Of a DNA stretch of 64,000 nt, positions 54,890 through 64,000 are shown piece after piece. Source of the stretch: Theocolax elegans (lineage: Eukaryota > Arthropoda > Insecta > Hymenoptera > Cerocephalidae). Where the stretch lies: the NCBI GenBank assembly GCA_026168455.1, contig CM047426.1:44038307-44102306 (forward strand). Direction: 5' to 3'. Below the pieces are notes generated by a model. It had not been told where the DNA came from and searched no databases. It saw only the letters and a list, made by a program, of their open reading frames with translations. The position numbers were made by a program, and so were the translations under genes. The stretch's first letter is position 1. Every line of letters begins with the position of its first letter.

Positions 54890-56300
54890 TTCATTACAAG
54901 TAGCTTCATTATATATATATATTTTTATCTAATTTTTCTTATAATATTCTAATTTTTCTTTTTCTACCTCATACATCATTTTATAAGCTTTAGCATAAGG
55001 ATTAACATTTCTAATTAAGCTATCTAATTTACTTGACAATTCTAATTTTGTATCTAAATTATTTTTAAAACTTTTTCTTTCAGCTGCATGTTTCTTATGC
55101 CCATATTTTCGAGCTTCATTTTCATTTAAGATTCAGATAACTTATCAAAATTAGCTCCAAAGCTTGCAAAAGCTAACGCATTATTATATAGTCGAATATT
55201 TTTGCGAAAATTAATACTATCTTCCGATTTTCCTGTAGCTAATTGCTTTAATTCTTCCGGATAGGGAGGCATTTTCGGTAAGTCTACGTTTCCTTTGTGA
55301 CAACAATTAGAAAATTCTTTACCTAGTGTATATTCAAAAACAAAATGTTTAGTATTACAATGTTTACAAGTTTCAGACATATAACCTAAATTGTTTTCAA
55401 TAATTATTTTTTCATCAAAATCTACATTTGCTATTCGACCTATTATTTTGGATTTACTTACTAATTTTACATTTTGTTCATTTTTAATTAAAATACGTTT
55501 ATTTAATTCTTTATAATTTATACCTTTTTTGGTATTAATTGGTTTATCATATACGTTAAAAAATTTTCCTTCATCAATTTTTAATTTTTTAAGCAATATG
55601 ATTGGTATTTCCATGTCTTTGTCATTTTTCATACATATGCGTCTTTTTAAATTTTTTTGTAAATGGTTTTATACTAATTTATCGATATCATTTTTTCTAC
55701 TTTCGTTTAATATTTTTCCATTTAATTTTTTCTTTTCATTTTTTTACATTGATCAGTATTTTCATTATAATAAATATGTTGTTTTTGTAATGCTTCTTTT
55801 TCTCGTTCACTTTTTATTTCGTCACTATTTATTTTTTGTCTTTTCATCATGGTTTGCTGTTGTCTCTTTATTTTTTCTTCTTCTATTTTGCCGTCGTTGC
55901 TATTTTTATTATTTACATAAGCTTCTTTTTTCGTAATGCTTCTTTTTCTCGTTCATTTTTTATTTCGTCACTATTTATTTTTGTCTTTTCATCATGGTTT
56001 GCTGTTTTCTCTTTATTTTTTTTCTTCTATTTTGCCGTCATTACTATCTTTACTCCTCATATAAGCTTCTTTTTTATGCAACGCTTCTTTTTCTCGTTCA
56101 TTTTTTATATCGATACAGCTAATTGTTTGCCTTTTTATCATAGTTTGCTATTTCATTTTTAGCTGTTTTATTTCTATATCATTAAATTGTTTATTTTTAT
56201 TTTTTTGATAAAATGAACTATAAGTTGGTATTTCATAGTCTATTTCCATTGGGGTAATAGAATCAACGGAAATGATTTTATCTTTATTATATAAATTCAT
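54890..56300 (-). pseudogene. H1 replicase N-terminus with coiled-coil repeats
   Basis: The probable start is ATG at about 56,300 (MNLYNKDKIISVDS). A frame-shifted region of charged helical repeats follows: EREKEALHKKEAY, EREKEALRKKEAY and EREKEALQKQ at about 40-residue spacing, separated by SNDGKIEE and KINSDEIK. Then a Cys/His-rich segment (55,632-55,126) with MSETCKHCNTKHF and FSNCCHKGNVDLP, the usual zinc cluster ahead of Helitron_like_N. Opposite-strand hydrophobic frames are artefacts of the Lys/Glu repeats. Confidence 0.7.
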
Positions 56301-56319
56301 TATTGTTTGTTGTTCAGAA

Positions 56320-56997
56320 TTAAATTTCTGTTGAAAATTTTATTCTATTATTTTTATTTCTGCTACATTGAAATTCAATTTTTTTTTCATCAATACAACA
56401 AATATGAATCATGTATCTTTTGATTGGTATTGTTGAAATATTATAGTTTATATTTTGTAAAATTGGAAACATCGTAATACTACGTGTTTCGTATATTTTT
56501 AGTAAATGTGAACGCATTTGGGAAATATCATAGTTTAAACTGCATGGGCATAAATTAAATACAATAGAGACAGCAAACGCTATCGCGAAAATTCCACAAT
56601 CATAACTATTGGTTTGAAATTGCACTGTTTCAAAAACAATTTTTAATTGTTGACTATCTGGAAATAATCTATTGATGTATACTTTATGTTCATTTTGCAA
56701 ATATTTAGCATTTAAACTATCATTAATGTGTATCGTTCTATTATTGTAATACATACAAATCCAATGACCTTTTTCATATTTTCCAGAAAATAACAATTGA
56801 ATGTATTCATTATTCATTTGAACTGAGTTAATATTATATTGTTTTTGAACTAAAAGAGATGTTTGCATATTGAATGGTGTACATGATTTAAGGATGTTAT
56901 TAAATTCTAATATATGTTCAACATTTAACATAGAAGCATCGTCGCTATATGGTTCAATCGTTTTTACAACTAATATTTTTATTTCCGTCAAACCCAT
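56320..56997 (-). CDS. Ulp1-like C48 cysteine protease encoded in Helitron H1
   Basis: A 225-residue intact frame starts at ATG 56,997 (MGLTEIKILVV). The C48 signature is present: catalytic His in KGHWICMYY, Asp in IHINDSL, Gln in FETVQFQ and nucleophile Cys in SYDCGIFAIAFA. This is the Ulp1/SENP fold, a protease of SUMO or similar targets. It ends about 20 bp before the start of the replicase frame and lies on the same strand, so the two could share a transcript. Unlike the replicase it has no stops. Cysteine proteases are known in some Helitron groups (mostly OTU type); a separate upstream C48 gene is less familiar to me. Confidence 0.8.
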   Translation of the reverse strand: MGLTEIKILVVKTIEPYSDDASMLNVEHILEFNNILKSCTPFNMQTSLLVQKQYNINSVQMNNEYIQLLFSGKYEKGHWICMYYNNRTIHINDSLNAKYLQNEHKVYINRLFPDSQQLKIVFETVQFQTNSYDCGIFAIAFAVSIVFNLCPCSLNYDISQMRSHLLKIYETRSITMFPILQNINYNISTIPIKRYMIHICCIDEKKIEFQCSRNKNNRIKFSTEI

Positions 56998-58559
56998 TAT
57001 AAAAATGGTTTATTTTACAAAATGATTCACAATTATAAAAATAATATTAATAATTTGTTTCAATTGTTTAATAATAATTATAGTTTTTTTTATTTTTCTA
57101 AACGATTATTTTAAATTTTTTATTAATATTTTTTTGTAAAGCTGAAAAAAATAAAATATAAATTATTAGAAAATAGTGTTTATAAGAAAGTAGCTTCAAT
57201 GTAATGAATGAAATATAGTTAATATAAATTTAATATTTTATAAATACTAATATTATACATACCCTAGTGGAAATACATTTTCGATGAAAGTGCTCCAAAT
57301 TATGCTAAAAGTGGGCAAACTTGCGCCAAAAGTGGGCCGATGTTTACCAACATTGAAATATTTGGAACATTTTTCCAGTTTTGGCAAACTTTAGCCCACT
57401 TTTGGCCAATTTAGGAACATTTTGTATTGATTATGGAATAAATTTTTCAATCAGTAAAAAATTGTTTTTCACATGCAATTTCTTAAATTAAGGCGCACTT
57501 AATTGCGTTGATAATATTTAATATTGCAATAATAATATGTTGTAAATAATATGTTGTAATAATCTTTTCTGTAAATGGGCCAACATTTAAACAATCTGGG
57601 CCAACCTTTACACAAAGAGGGCCAAACTTTCCATCTAATGGGCCAATATTTGCACAAATTCTTTGCTAGTAGTTTGACACTCATAATTCCAATAAATGCA
57701 GCGCTGAATAAAAAAAAAACAAAGGGCAGCAGCATTCCAATGAATGCAGCGCTGAATAAAAATAACAAACGGCAGCAGCATTCCAATTAACATTATATCA
57801 ATAAAATATTATATTCCTAATGGCATTCCATACGATTAAAGTCACAAGGTATATTATAAAATTATCTAATTTTCATTTTAAATTATTATTGTTTGAAATA
57901 TAATAAGTCTTTTTGTATTTCAGTATCCTGATTAGCTTATTAAGACTATCGAAATAATCAAAAATGCAGTAGTATTTCTTAATGATTAAGTTAAAAGGTA
58001 TAGTTTTGACTTCGTCAATTAATTTATAATTAATAATAAAAATGTTTTTGTTACAGATATAACATATATAATATCAATAATATGTGTCAATATGCATATT
58101 GGATATAAATCTTCTTAATGGCATTTTAAAAACAGTATTATTTATTTGAATATTTTATCTAATGTTTAATTAATTATACATTTAATATTTAATGATATAA
58201 TTTAATTTCTCTGTTGAAAATGATTTCGATGAATACTTGCTGAATTTATAAATTATATAAACAATAAAAACGATATATTGAAAAAAATATATCTTATGAA
58301 ATATACAAGTGAATAGAGTACAATTGAAACATAATAATTGTAATTTAATTTAATAACATAATAATTGTAATTTGAAATTTTTGCAAAAATAGGTTTGTAA
58401 AATAAACAATAAAAATTAATTTGATTTATTGTATGTTCCAGTGTTGAAATTTTATTAGTTTTAATTACGTAATCAAATGTTATTTTACTTATTGTTATTA
58501 AGATAATTTTCTGGTAATAATATCGACATAGTAGTTGATATCTATTTGTTTAAAAAAAA
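56998..58559. other. H1 5' non-coding region
   Basis: No gene. Short GGGCCAA-type repeats occur at 57,305-57,415 and 57,575-57,655, and two copies of a block with AATGCAGCGCTGAATAAAAA at 57,690-57,787. The remainder is AT-rich. It may contain the promoter of the protease-replicase genes (inference). Confidence 0.45.
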
Positions 58560-59020
58560 ACTATAAGGCCCAAAATTTATAAGGCCCAAAAATATAAGGC
58601 CAAAAATTTATAAGGCCCAAAAATGTAAGGTCCAAATTTATAAGACCCAAAATGTAAGGCCCAAAATTTATAAGGCCCAAAAATATAAGGCCCAAAATTT
58701 ATAAGGCCAAAAATGTAAGGTCCAAATTTATAAGGCCCAAAAATGTAATGCCAAAAATGTAAGGCCCAAAATTTATAAGGCCCAAAAATGTAAGATCCAA
58801 ATTTATAAGGCCCAAAAATTTATGAGGATAAAAATGTAAGGCTCAAAATGTAAGGCTCAAAATGTAAGGCCTAAAATTGTAAAGTCCAATTAAAATAAAA
58901 CTTTACAATTCCGTTGCCAATAATGTAAGGCCCAAAATTTATAAGGCCCAAAAATGTAAGGTCCAAAAAATGTAAGGCCCAAAAGTGTAAAGTCCAATTA
59001 AAATAAAACTTTGAAACTAT
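58560..59020. repeat. Minisatellite near the H1 5' end
   Basis: More than 20 units of a degenerate repeat AAAATTTATAAGGCCC / AAAAATGTAAGGTCC, 14-20 bp each, ending about 70 bp from the Helitron 5' terminus. Confidence 0.88.
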
Positions 59021-59088
59021 AAAAATGCATTTTTAAAAACCCGGAGAACCGGAGACCAAAAGTCGATCCACTTTAATATAATATAAGA

Positions 59089-60105
59089 TGTTAATAATTG
59101 AATTACATAAAGAATACGGATATATAGGTTCGCGAAAGATTTACTTTATGATAAAAGAACATTTTTTCGCGCCAAAATTACGTAAAAAATGTGGCGAATA
59201 TTTAAAAACATGTAACAATTGTCAAAGATATAAACCCTTAACCGTCAAATATCAAACTAATTTTCAGCCGATTTTAGTAGATAAACCGAAAGAATTACTA
59301 TCTATAGATTTTTACGGTCCCTTACCAACGTCTACGGGGGGCGCAGGGGGGGGGTGAAATATATACTTTCTACCATAGACGCGTTTTCTAAATTTGTCGT
59401 AATTTTCCCTATAAAAAAGGCAAACAGAAGTATAGTTATTAATAAAATGAATGTATATTTCAAAAACTACGGTAAACGTGAAAGTATAATAACTGATCGC
59501 GGTACACAGTTTACCAGTGATAATTAAACAAAATATTTAGAAACAAATAAAATAAAGCGAATTTTTTCATCCATTAGACATCCTCAAAGTAATATAATTG
59601 AACGTGTACATCGCGAAAAAGCTAGACTATATAAAACTGTATTTAAAAAATAAGCATACAGGCTGGGCAAATCAAATTCCTGTTATTGAAACTGTTTTAA
59701 ATAATACTCATCATGAAACTACAGGATTTACTCCTTTTGAATTATAATTCGATTTGTTGAGCGTGCGATTCTTGAAAACCGAAAAGTGAAAAAACTTTAA
59801 ATTACAATGAGAAAATTGAAATTGCAAAAGTTAAAATGCAAAAATTTATAAAAGACCGCGCTGAAAGAAGGAATAAATTCCTTAAAAAATTCAAATTCAA
59901 AATAGGAGATTCGGTGCTCGTTAAAGCGTTAAATTTTTTAAAAGACGATGCACACAAAGTAGCAAAATTTATGCCTACATTTGAAGGACCATATGAAATT
60001 ATAAAAAATTTCGGCCCAGATACTTTTCTCTTATACGATGAAAAGAAAAATTGCAAACGTGGAAAATTTCATGTTTCGAATTTAAAATATTATAATACTG
60101 AATAA
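59089..60105 (+). pseudogene. G4 integrase
   Basis: Zinc domain HKEYGYIGSRK, HFFAPKLRKKC and CNNCQRYK; catalytic core LLSIDFYGPLP (Asp), IITDRGTQFTSD (Asp) and HPQSNIIERVHRE (Glu); C-terminal domain FKIGDSVLVKAL and the GPY motif FEGPYEIIKNFG, ending YYNTE at 60,105. A frameshift in the G-run at 59,334-59,356, a stop near 59,525 and two or more later shifts break it. All three catalytic acids are still readable. Confidence 0.82.
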
Positions 60106-60289
60106 AATTATAATCGTAGAATATAATTTGATTTTGAGAGTATAATAGTCAAGTTTGTTTTGATCAATCAAGTCTGTAAGTCTATGCTCCAAATAAGTGA
60201 TCATAATAAGGTCAAAAGTTACCCTTACATTTCAGTTTTATATCACATTTTAAGTCAGTCTGATTTTAAACGCGAAACCATTAACAATG
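60106..60289. other. Spacer downstream of G4 integrase
   Basis: Too short and stop-rich to code; joins the integrase to the following unrecognised frame. Confidence 0.4.
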
Positions 60290-60641
60290 CTCCTCAAAGA
60301 AAACTAAAAGTTCGTCTTCACAGGCAGAAGTATTTTTTAATCAAACAAACGTATCAACGCAATGTTCAATTAAAGATTTAGTAAATCAAACTTTGAATTG
60401 TGAAAAGTTTTTAATGCCCACTGAGGGAAAATTACTGCCAGAAAAATTCGAATTTTCGAATGAAAAAGGGAAGTTTAGATTTTATGAAGCTGGCATAAAA
60501 GTGCACAAACAAGTGGAAACGGACTATTCTACAGAATTTCCAAAATTACCACGAACCCTCATAATGAGAGAAAAAAGAGAATTAGAATCATTGGCAGGAC
60601 AAATTAAGAAAGATTTGAAAAAATCTAAAACCGGTGAATAA
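60290..60641 (+). CDS. Unrecognised short ORF downstream of integrase
   Basis: An open frame of about 115 residues reaches from about 60,290 to a TAA at 60,639-60,641 (SSSQAEVFFNQTNVSTQ, CEKFLMPTEGKLLPEKFEF, RTLIMREKREL, LKKSKTGE). No start ATG is obvious at its beginning. It is hydrophilic, with a charged helix at the end, and has no signal peptide or membrane segment, so it is not an envelope protein. It may be a remnant of G4's 3' end. I do not recognise the family. Confidence 0.35.
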
Positions 60642-60822
60642 TCAATTAAAACTTACTGATAAAATACCAGATGAATTTTGTGAACTACTAAATGAAATTG
60701 AACAATTGAGTGAAGAAAATAACGAATTTGATTCTTCATTTGATCAAGGAGTCGATACAAATCGTGAAGATCTTGCACGAGATATTGAAAACTTTGAAAA
60801 TTTCTTAATAAAACATAAGTAA
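60634..60822 (+). CDS. Unrecognised acidic short ORF
   Basis: A 62-residue acidic frame (DEFCELLNEIEQLSEENNEF, LARDIENFENFL) overlaps the end of the previous frame by a few bases in another phase. It is helical and Glu-rich. It probably continues the upstream frame after a frameshift rather than being its own gene. Function unknown. Confidence 0.3.
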   Translation: MNNQLKLTDKIPDEFCELLNEIEQLSEENNEFDSSFDQGVDTNREDLARDIENFENFLIKHK

Positions 60823-60824
60823 GT

Positions 60825-61233
60825 TAAAATCAATTCATATATCAAAATAGTCTCAAATAAAATTAATTTAAATATTAAAATATATATATATATATATAAA
60901 ACATATATAATTAAATTTTACATATAAAAGTAAATTAAAATGAAAATGTAATTACAAAGATGTTGGCATATATTTTCGCTAAGTTTTTTTTTTGTTTTGT
61001 AAAATTTTTCATAGATTACCGAGTTGTAAATTTTGAAAATTTTACAATGGGAGGTAATTACTCCACAAAAAAAAATTTCTGTTTGAAAAAATTTCTTAAA
61101 AAATTTTTTAATAAAATTTTATGATTAATTCATTATTTTTTGTAACAGCCAAGACTTGATATTCTTTAGATGTGTTTGAATTAATTCACAATATTCAGTT
61201 AAATAAAAGATATAATTCATTAATTCAATGAAG

Positions 61234-61264
<31 letters not shown>
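60825..61264. other. AT-rich spacer with microsatellites
   Basis: TA repeats at about 60,880-60,897 and 61,238-61,275, a T-tract at about 60,985, and a hairpin-forming segment (TGTAAATTTTGAAAATTTTACA near 61,025). No gene. Confidence 0.5.
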
Positions 61265-61277
<13 letters not shown>

Positions 61278-62395
61278 AATGGGGTGGGTACTGGGAATAT
61301 GTAAGGCCCACGGTTAGGCCCAATTTGTCCCAACTTACCAACCTTAAGTGTGCAGTCCCACGATGCGGCCGGGAATCACTTTGATTCCCGTGCAATGCCG
61401 TTAACAACGTCAAACACCTCGTTTGGTTTAGATACCGTGTGTTGGGCCCTATGCCCAAAATTGCCAACTAGAATAAACACCGGAGAGGGCGGTATTCGTA
61501 GGAAAGGACAGTAACCGGTAAACACTATCAACAATTGATATCTTTCGTTAATCGGCGAGAAAGAAGGTCTTGCCGAGTCAATTTATTAGATTAACAATCA
61601 AATATTAATAAATAAACAATAAATTAACGTTAACAATTTACGGGGAGTCATACCGATGACTACCACGGAGGTCAGCGCGAAAACAGTTAGTAAAAATCTA
61701 TTTAACTGTAGTTACGAGCAAACGATCCGGGTATGATCGGCTGCTTAACCTGATGGCATACGTCACACCGTGATGTATGTATCTCTGACGTAGAGAGCTC
61801 TGACGTAGAAGCTTCCTACGTCACGCGCGCCTTCTCTCGTGAAGTGGCTCCCGCGAACCACCGACCTGTCTATCCGGGCGGGATTTGTGACGAGAGGGGG
61901 AAAGGAGGAACGCTTCCTTACCTGGACCGTAGCAGGTAAATCGGGGCACGAAATATTAGGTAGACACGCGGGTCTAAACGTGGTGCACCACTTACCGCGT
62001 ATCTGAATATCTCGCTTTGGCAGGAAACGACTGGGCAAAGGAGAGATAGCTCGTCCTCGTGCTTATCTCTCTCTCACTCCAACGGTCGGGAAAGCGGCCG
62101 ACTCTTGGCTTCCTTCTTTCTGCCTTTCTCGGGGCCGTGCTGCTCCGCACGCCGACGTGGAGGTTGGTGGGGAGAAAAACCTCACACCCACACACGAAAC
62201 GCACCAGTCTTTGTTCACTTTTTACCGTCTTAAAGTATATTCGGCAGTTATCAACACCTTGTTGTTGCCGTGCGCGCGCGAACTCTCTCTCGTTACTCTC
62301 CCCGCGCACGATACTCGCGCGCGTTCCCTGCGCGCGCATCAATCTCGATACTCTTTTCGGTTACTCACCTGATCGGTAACTCGCTTAACGTTATA
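61265..62395. other. GC- and CpG-rich block between TA repeats, possible solo LTR
   Basis: An 1.1 kb block starting TGTAATGGGGTGGGTA and ending near GCTTAACGTTATAA stands between TA microsatellites on both sides. It is much richer in CpG than its surroundings and contains GCGCGCG runs near 62,273-62,335. On the minus strand CAGGTGAGT near 62,365-62,373 is a good splice donor. No convincing protein frame. It could be a solo LTR of an element I do not know, or a promoter with first exon of a gene outside the window. Confidence 0.4.
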
Positions 62396-64000
62396 ATATA
62401 TATATATATTTGTTGAATCCTTAGAACTTGAAATCTTAGACACGGCGGCGGCGAAATATTTATATAATATATATACATATATGGGAGATTCCATGTGAAG
62501 TGATCCAATTAAAAAATATAATCTTGTTTTAATGTATGGAATCAGTAAAGAACTACTTGAATAGACTGTAGCTAAATTTTTAGACCTAAATTTCAATTAG
62601 TACCAGAGCTGTAACCAATCAAAAAATCGAATTTTTTGAAAAAAATGACTTTACGGCCATTTTTATCACTTAATAACTCAATATCTAACAATTTTTTCGT
62701 ATATACATTAAATTTGAAAAAATTTATAAATTTCAAGAAGAATCTGTTGAAATATTTCATTTATATTAGTTTAACACATTGAATATAGTTATAATTAATA
62801 AAAACCTTTGTAGTAAAAAAAAGGTTTGTACGATCAAAAATATTTTATCCTTCCAAGAATCTTATTCATCGATGATTAATTAAAGTTATGGTGTTTTTAA
62901 GCAAACTTCTTAAAAAAAGAGTGCGAATACATTTTATGAAAAAAACAGAGTAACCGTATACTTGCATTCAAACAACATGGCACTATTATTCTTCAATAAT
63001 TCTAAAAAAAAATATACTATTTAATGTTTGTTAAATTTAATCATTAAGCTGCTTACAAACACAAAATAGTAGGTATAAGCAGGTATACCTGTTATATAAT
63101 TGAATAAATACCTGAAACTTATTAAAATTCCAATAAATCCAATTATATAACAGGTATAACCCCTAAGTTAATAATTTTTGAAATACTTTTCAAATGTAAT
63201 TCGTATTTTATATTGACACTATTAAAATTTGAATTTTCTTTTGCCATTACTGTTTATAATAGAATTATCTTAAAAATGCAATAATTAATGTATTTATTTT
63301 ATATTCAAATAATTTTGCATCAACATTTAAAGCATTAAATTTTAGATCCGTTATTATCATTAAGTACACATTTAAAAATTTTATGAGTTTTATCATCAGG
63401 AATGAGTAAACTAATACACATTCTTTCAAGTCATATTCACAACTTTTTTTACGCATGGAAAAAATACATATATTATGTATTCTTGAAAAAACAATTTTGA
63501 AGTATTTATATATATGAGGTATTCCACGTGAAGTGGTCCGATCAAAATTTTAAAATGCACCAAATTTTGGGTACACATTGCAAATGTTTTTCAGAATACA
63601 GAAAAAGATTTTTAGGTACTGGAATCTATTTGCTCAAAAGTTATTCTAACCTCAAAAAGTGGATTTTTCGAAGTTTTTTTCAACACCAGCTGGGTTTACC
63701 ACTATTTAACTCAAAATCTATCAACTTTTATTATAGAACATTATATGTAACATTCGTTGCTAATTATGTCTAGAATTTATTCTTCTGGGTTAGAATTTCT
63801 AATTTCAAGGTAAATGTTACATAAACTACATGTCAATATTCAACTTAAAAAAAGTGTAAGTGCGCCACAATTGATTTTTTTATTTAAAAGTCTAAAAGAA
63901 AGCTTGGAGCAATACCTTACAAATGGTTTGTAGCATTTTTATGGCCTTTAATTCTGCAAAAAGTTATGAGAATTTAAATAAACACGAAAATTTTTTTAAA
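62396..64000. other. Right flank with TA-flanked inverted-repeat elements
   Basis: Two related sequences start after TATA: GGGAGATTCCATGTGAAGTG at 62,483 and GAGGTATTCCACGTGAAGTG at 63,513, each followed by GTCC/ATCC and similar AT-rich text (AACTCAATATCTAACAA; AACTCAAAATCTATCAA). They look like diverged copies of one TA-targeting element family. A hairpin with arms GTATACCTGTTATATAATTG (63,082) and its near-complement (63,136-63,157) lies between them. No gene seen. Confidence 0.45.

Larger units (their letters stand above)
47390..59088 (-). mobile_element. Helitron H1, 11.7 kb, autonomous-type but decayed
   Basis: On the minus strand it begins TC (59,088-59,087; TCTTATATTATATT) after a host A and ends CTAG (47,393-47,390) before a host T, exactly the Helitron rule. 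The empty site reads through a gypsy pol in frame. Order along the element: 5' end with minisatellite (58,560-59,000), C48 protease gene (56,997-56,320), Rep-helicase (56,300 to about 51,590), nested palindrome (50,486-48,840), 3' end. The 3' 40 bp match Helitron H2. Confidence 0.82.
47240..60105 (+). mobile_element. Gypsy pol fragment G4 split by Helitron H1
   Basis: A short plus-strand piece (47,240-47,389; NRYKIV, LKIILPELIIK) is the linker before the integrase, and 59,089-60,105 is the integrase itself. The two meet in the same reading frame when H1 is removed. RT and RNase H upstream are missing, so only the 3' end of the element survived. No LTR was recognised on the right. Confidence 0.72.

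Noticed and set aside
55529..56162. Hydrophobic, membrane-like plus-strand proteins
   Set aside because: They are antisense to the Lys/Glu coiled-coil repeats of the Helitron replicase.

Overview
The window is arthropod nuclear DNA, most likely insect. It is AT-rich and built almost entirely of transposable elements inserted into one another. I found no host protein-coding gene I could defend. The evidence for an arthropod genome is the mix of families (Ty3/gypsy, Jockey-clade LINE, Penelope-like, CACTA, Mutator-like, Helitron) and the matching target-site duplications (TSDs). Such a pile-up fits pericentromeric heterochromatin or a piRNA-producing locus, but the sequence alone does not prove either.

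Region A (about 1.8-15.9 kb) is one decayed minus-strand gypsy element (G1). Its gag, protease, reverse transcriptase (RT), RNase H and integrase pieces are scattered between insertions. These are a 5.6 kb CACTA transposon with an intact 716-aa transposase and large inverted arrays of a 22-bp repeat (9,909-15,494), a 5'-truncated Jockey LINE (6,842-9,438) that itself holds a Penelope-like remnant (7,966-9,159), and a near-palindromic foldback element with a perfect 9-bp TSD (4,332-6,123).

Region B (19.3-45.4 kb) is a second minus-strand gypsy element (G2; TSD CTAC at both ends). A long-terminal-inverted-repeat (TIR) DNA element (X, 19,997-39,625) landed a few bases inside its 3' long terminal repeat (LTR). 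X was then hit by a Helitron (H2, 20,194-25,106, itself carrying TIR element T1) and by a very young gypsy-like element (G3, 26,735-38,008). G3 has 738-bp LTRs differing at one base, an ATAT TSD, an intact gag, and an intact protease-RT-RNase H ORF reached through a textbook -1 frameshift site. It has no recognisable integrase; about 500 residues of unrecognised sequence follow RNase H instead.

G2 sits just 3' of a broken Mutator-like transposase gene (45,443-46,802). To its right a plus-strand gypsy pol fragment (G4) was split by an 11.7 kb Helitron (H1, 47,390-59,088). Removing H1 returns the gypsy pol to one frame with the required A/T insertion site. H1 carries a decayed Rep-helicase, an apparently intact C48 (Ulp1-like) cysteine protease ORF just upstream of it, a nested 1.65 kb palindrome and a minisatellite near its 5' end.

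The flanks (1-1.8 kb, 16-19.3 kb, 60.8-64 kb) hold tRNA-derived SINE-like sequence, microsatellites, a GC-rich block of unknown nature and TA-flanked inverted-repeat elements.
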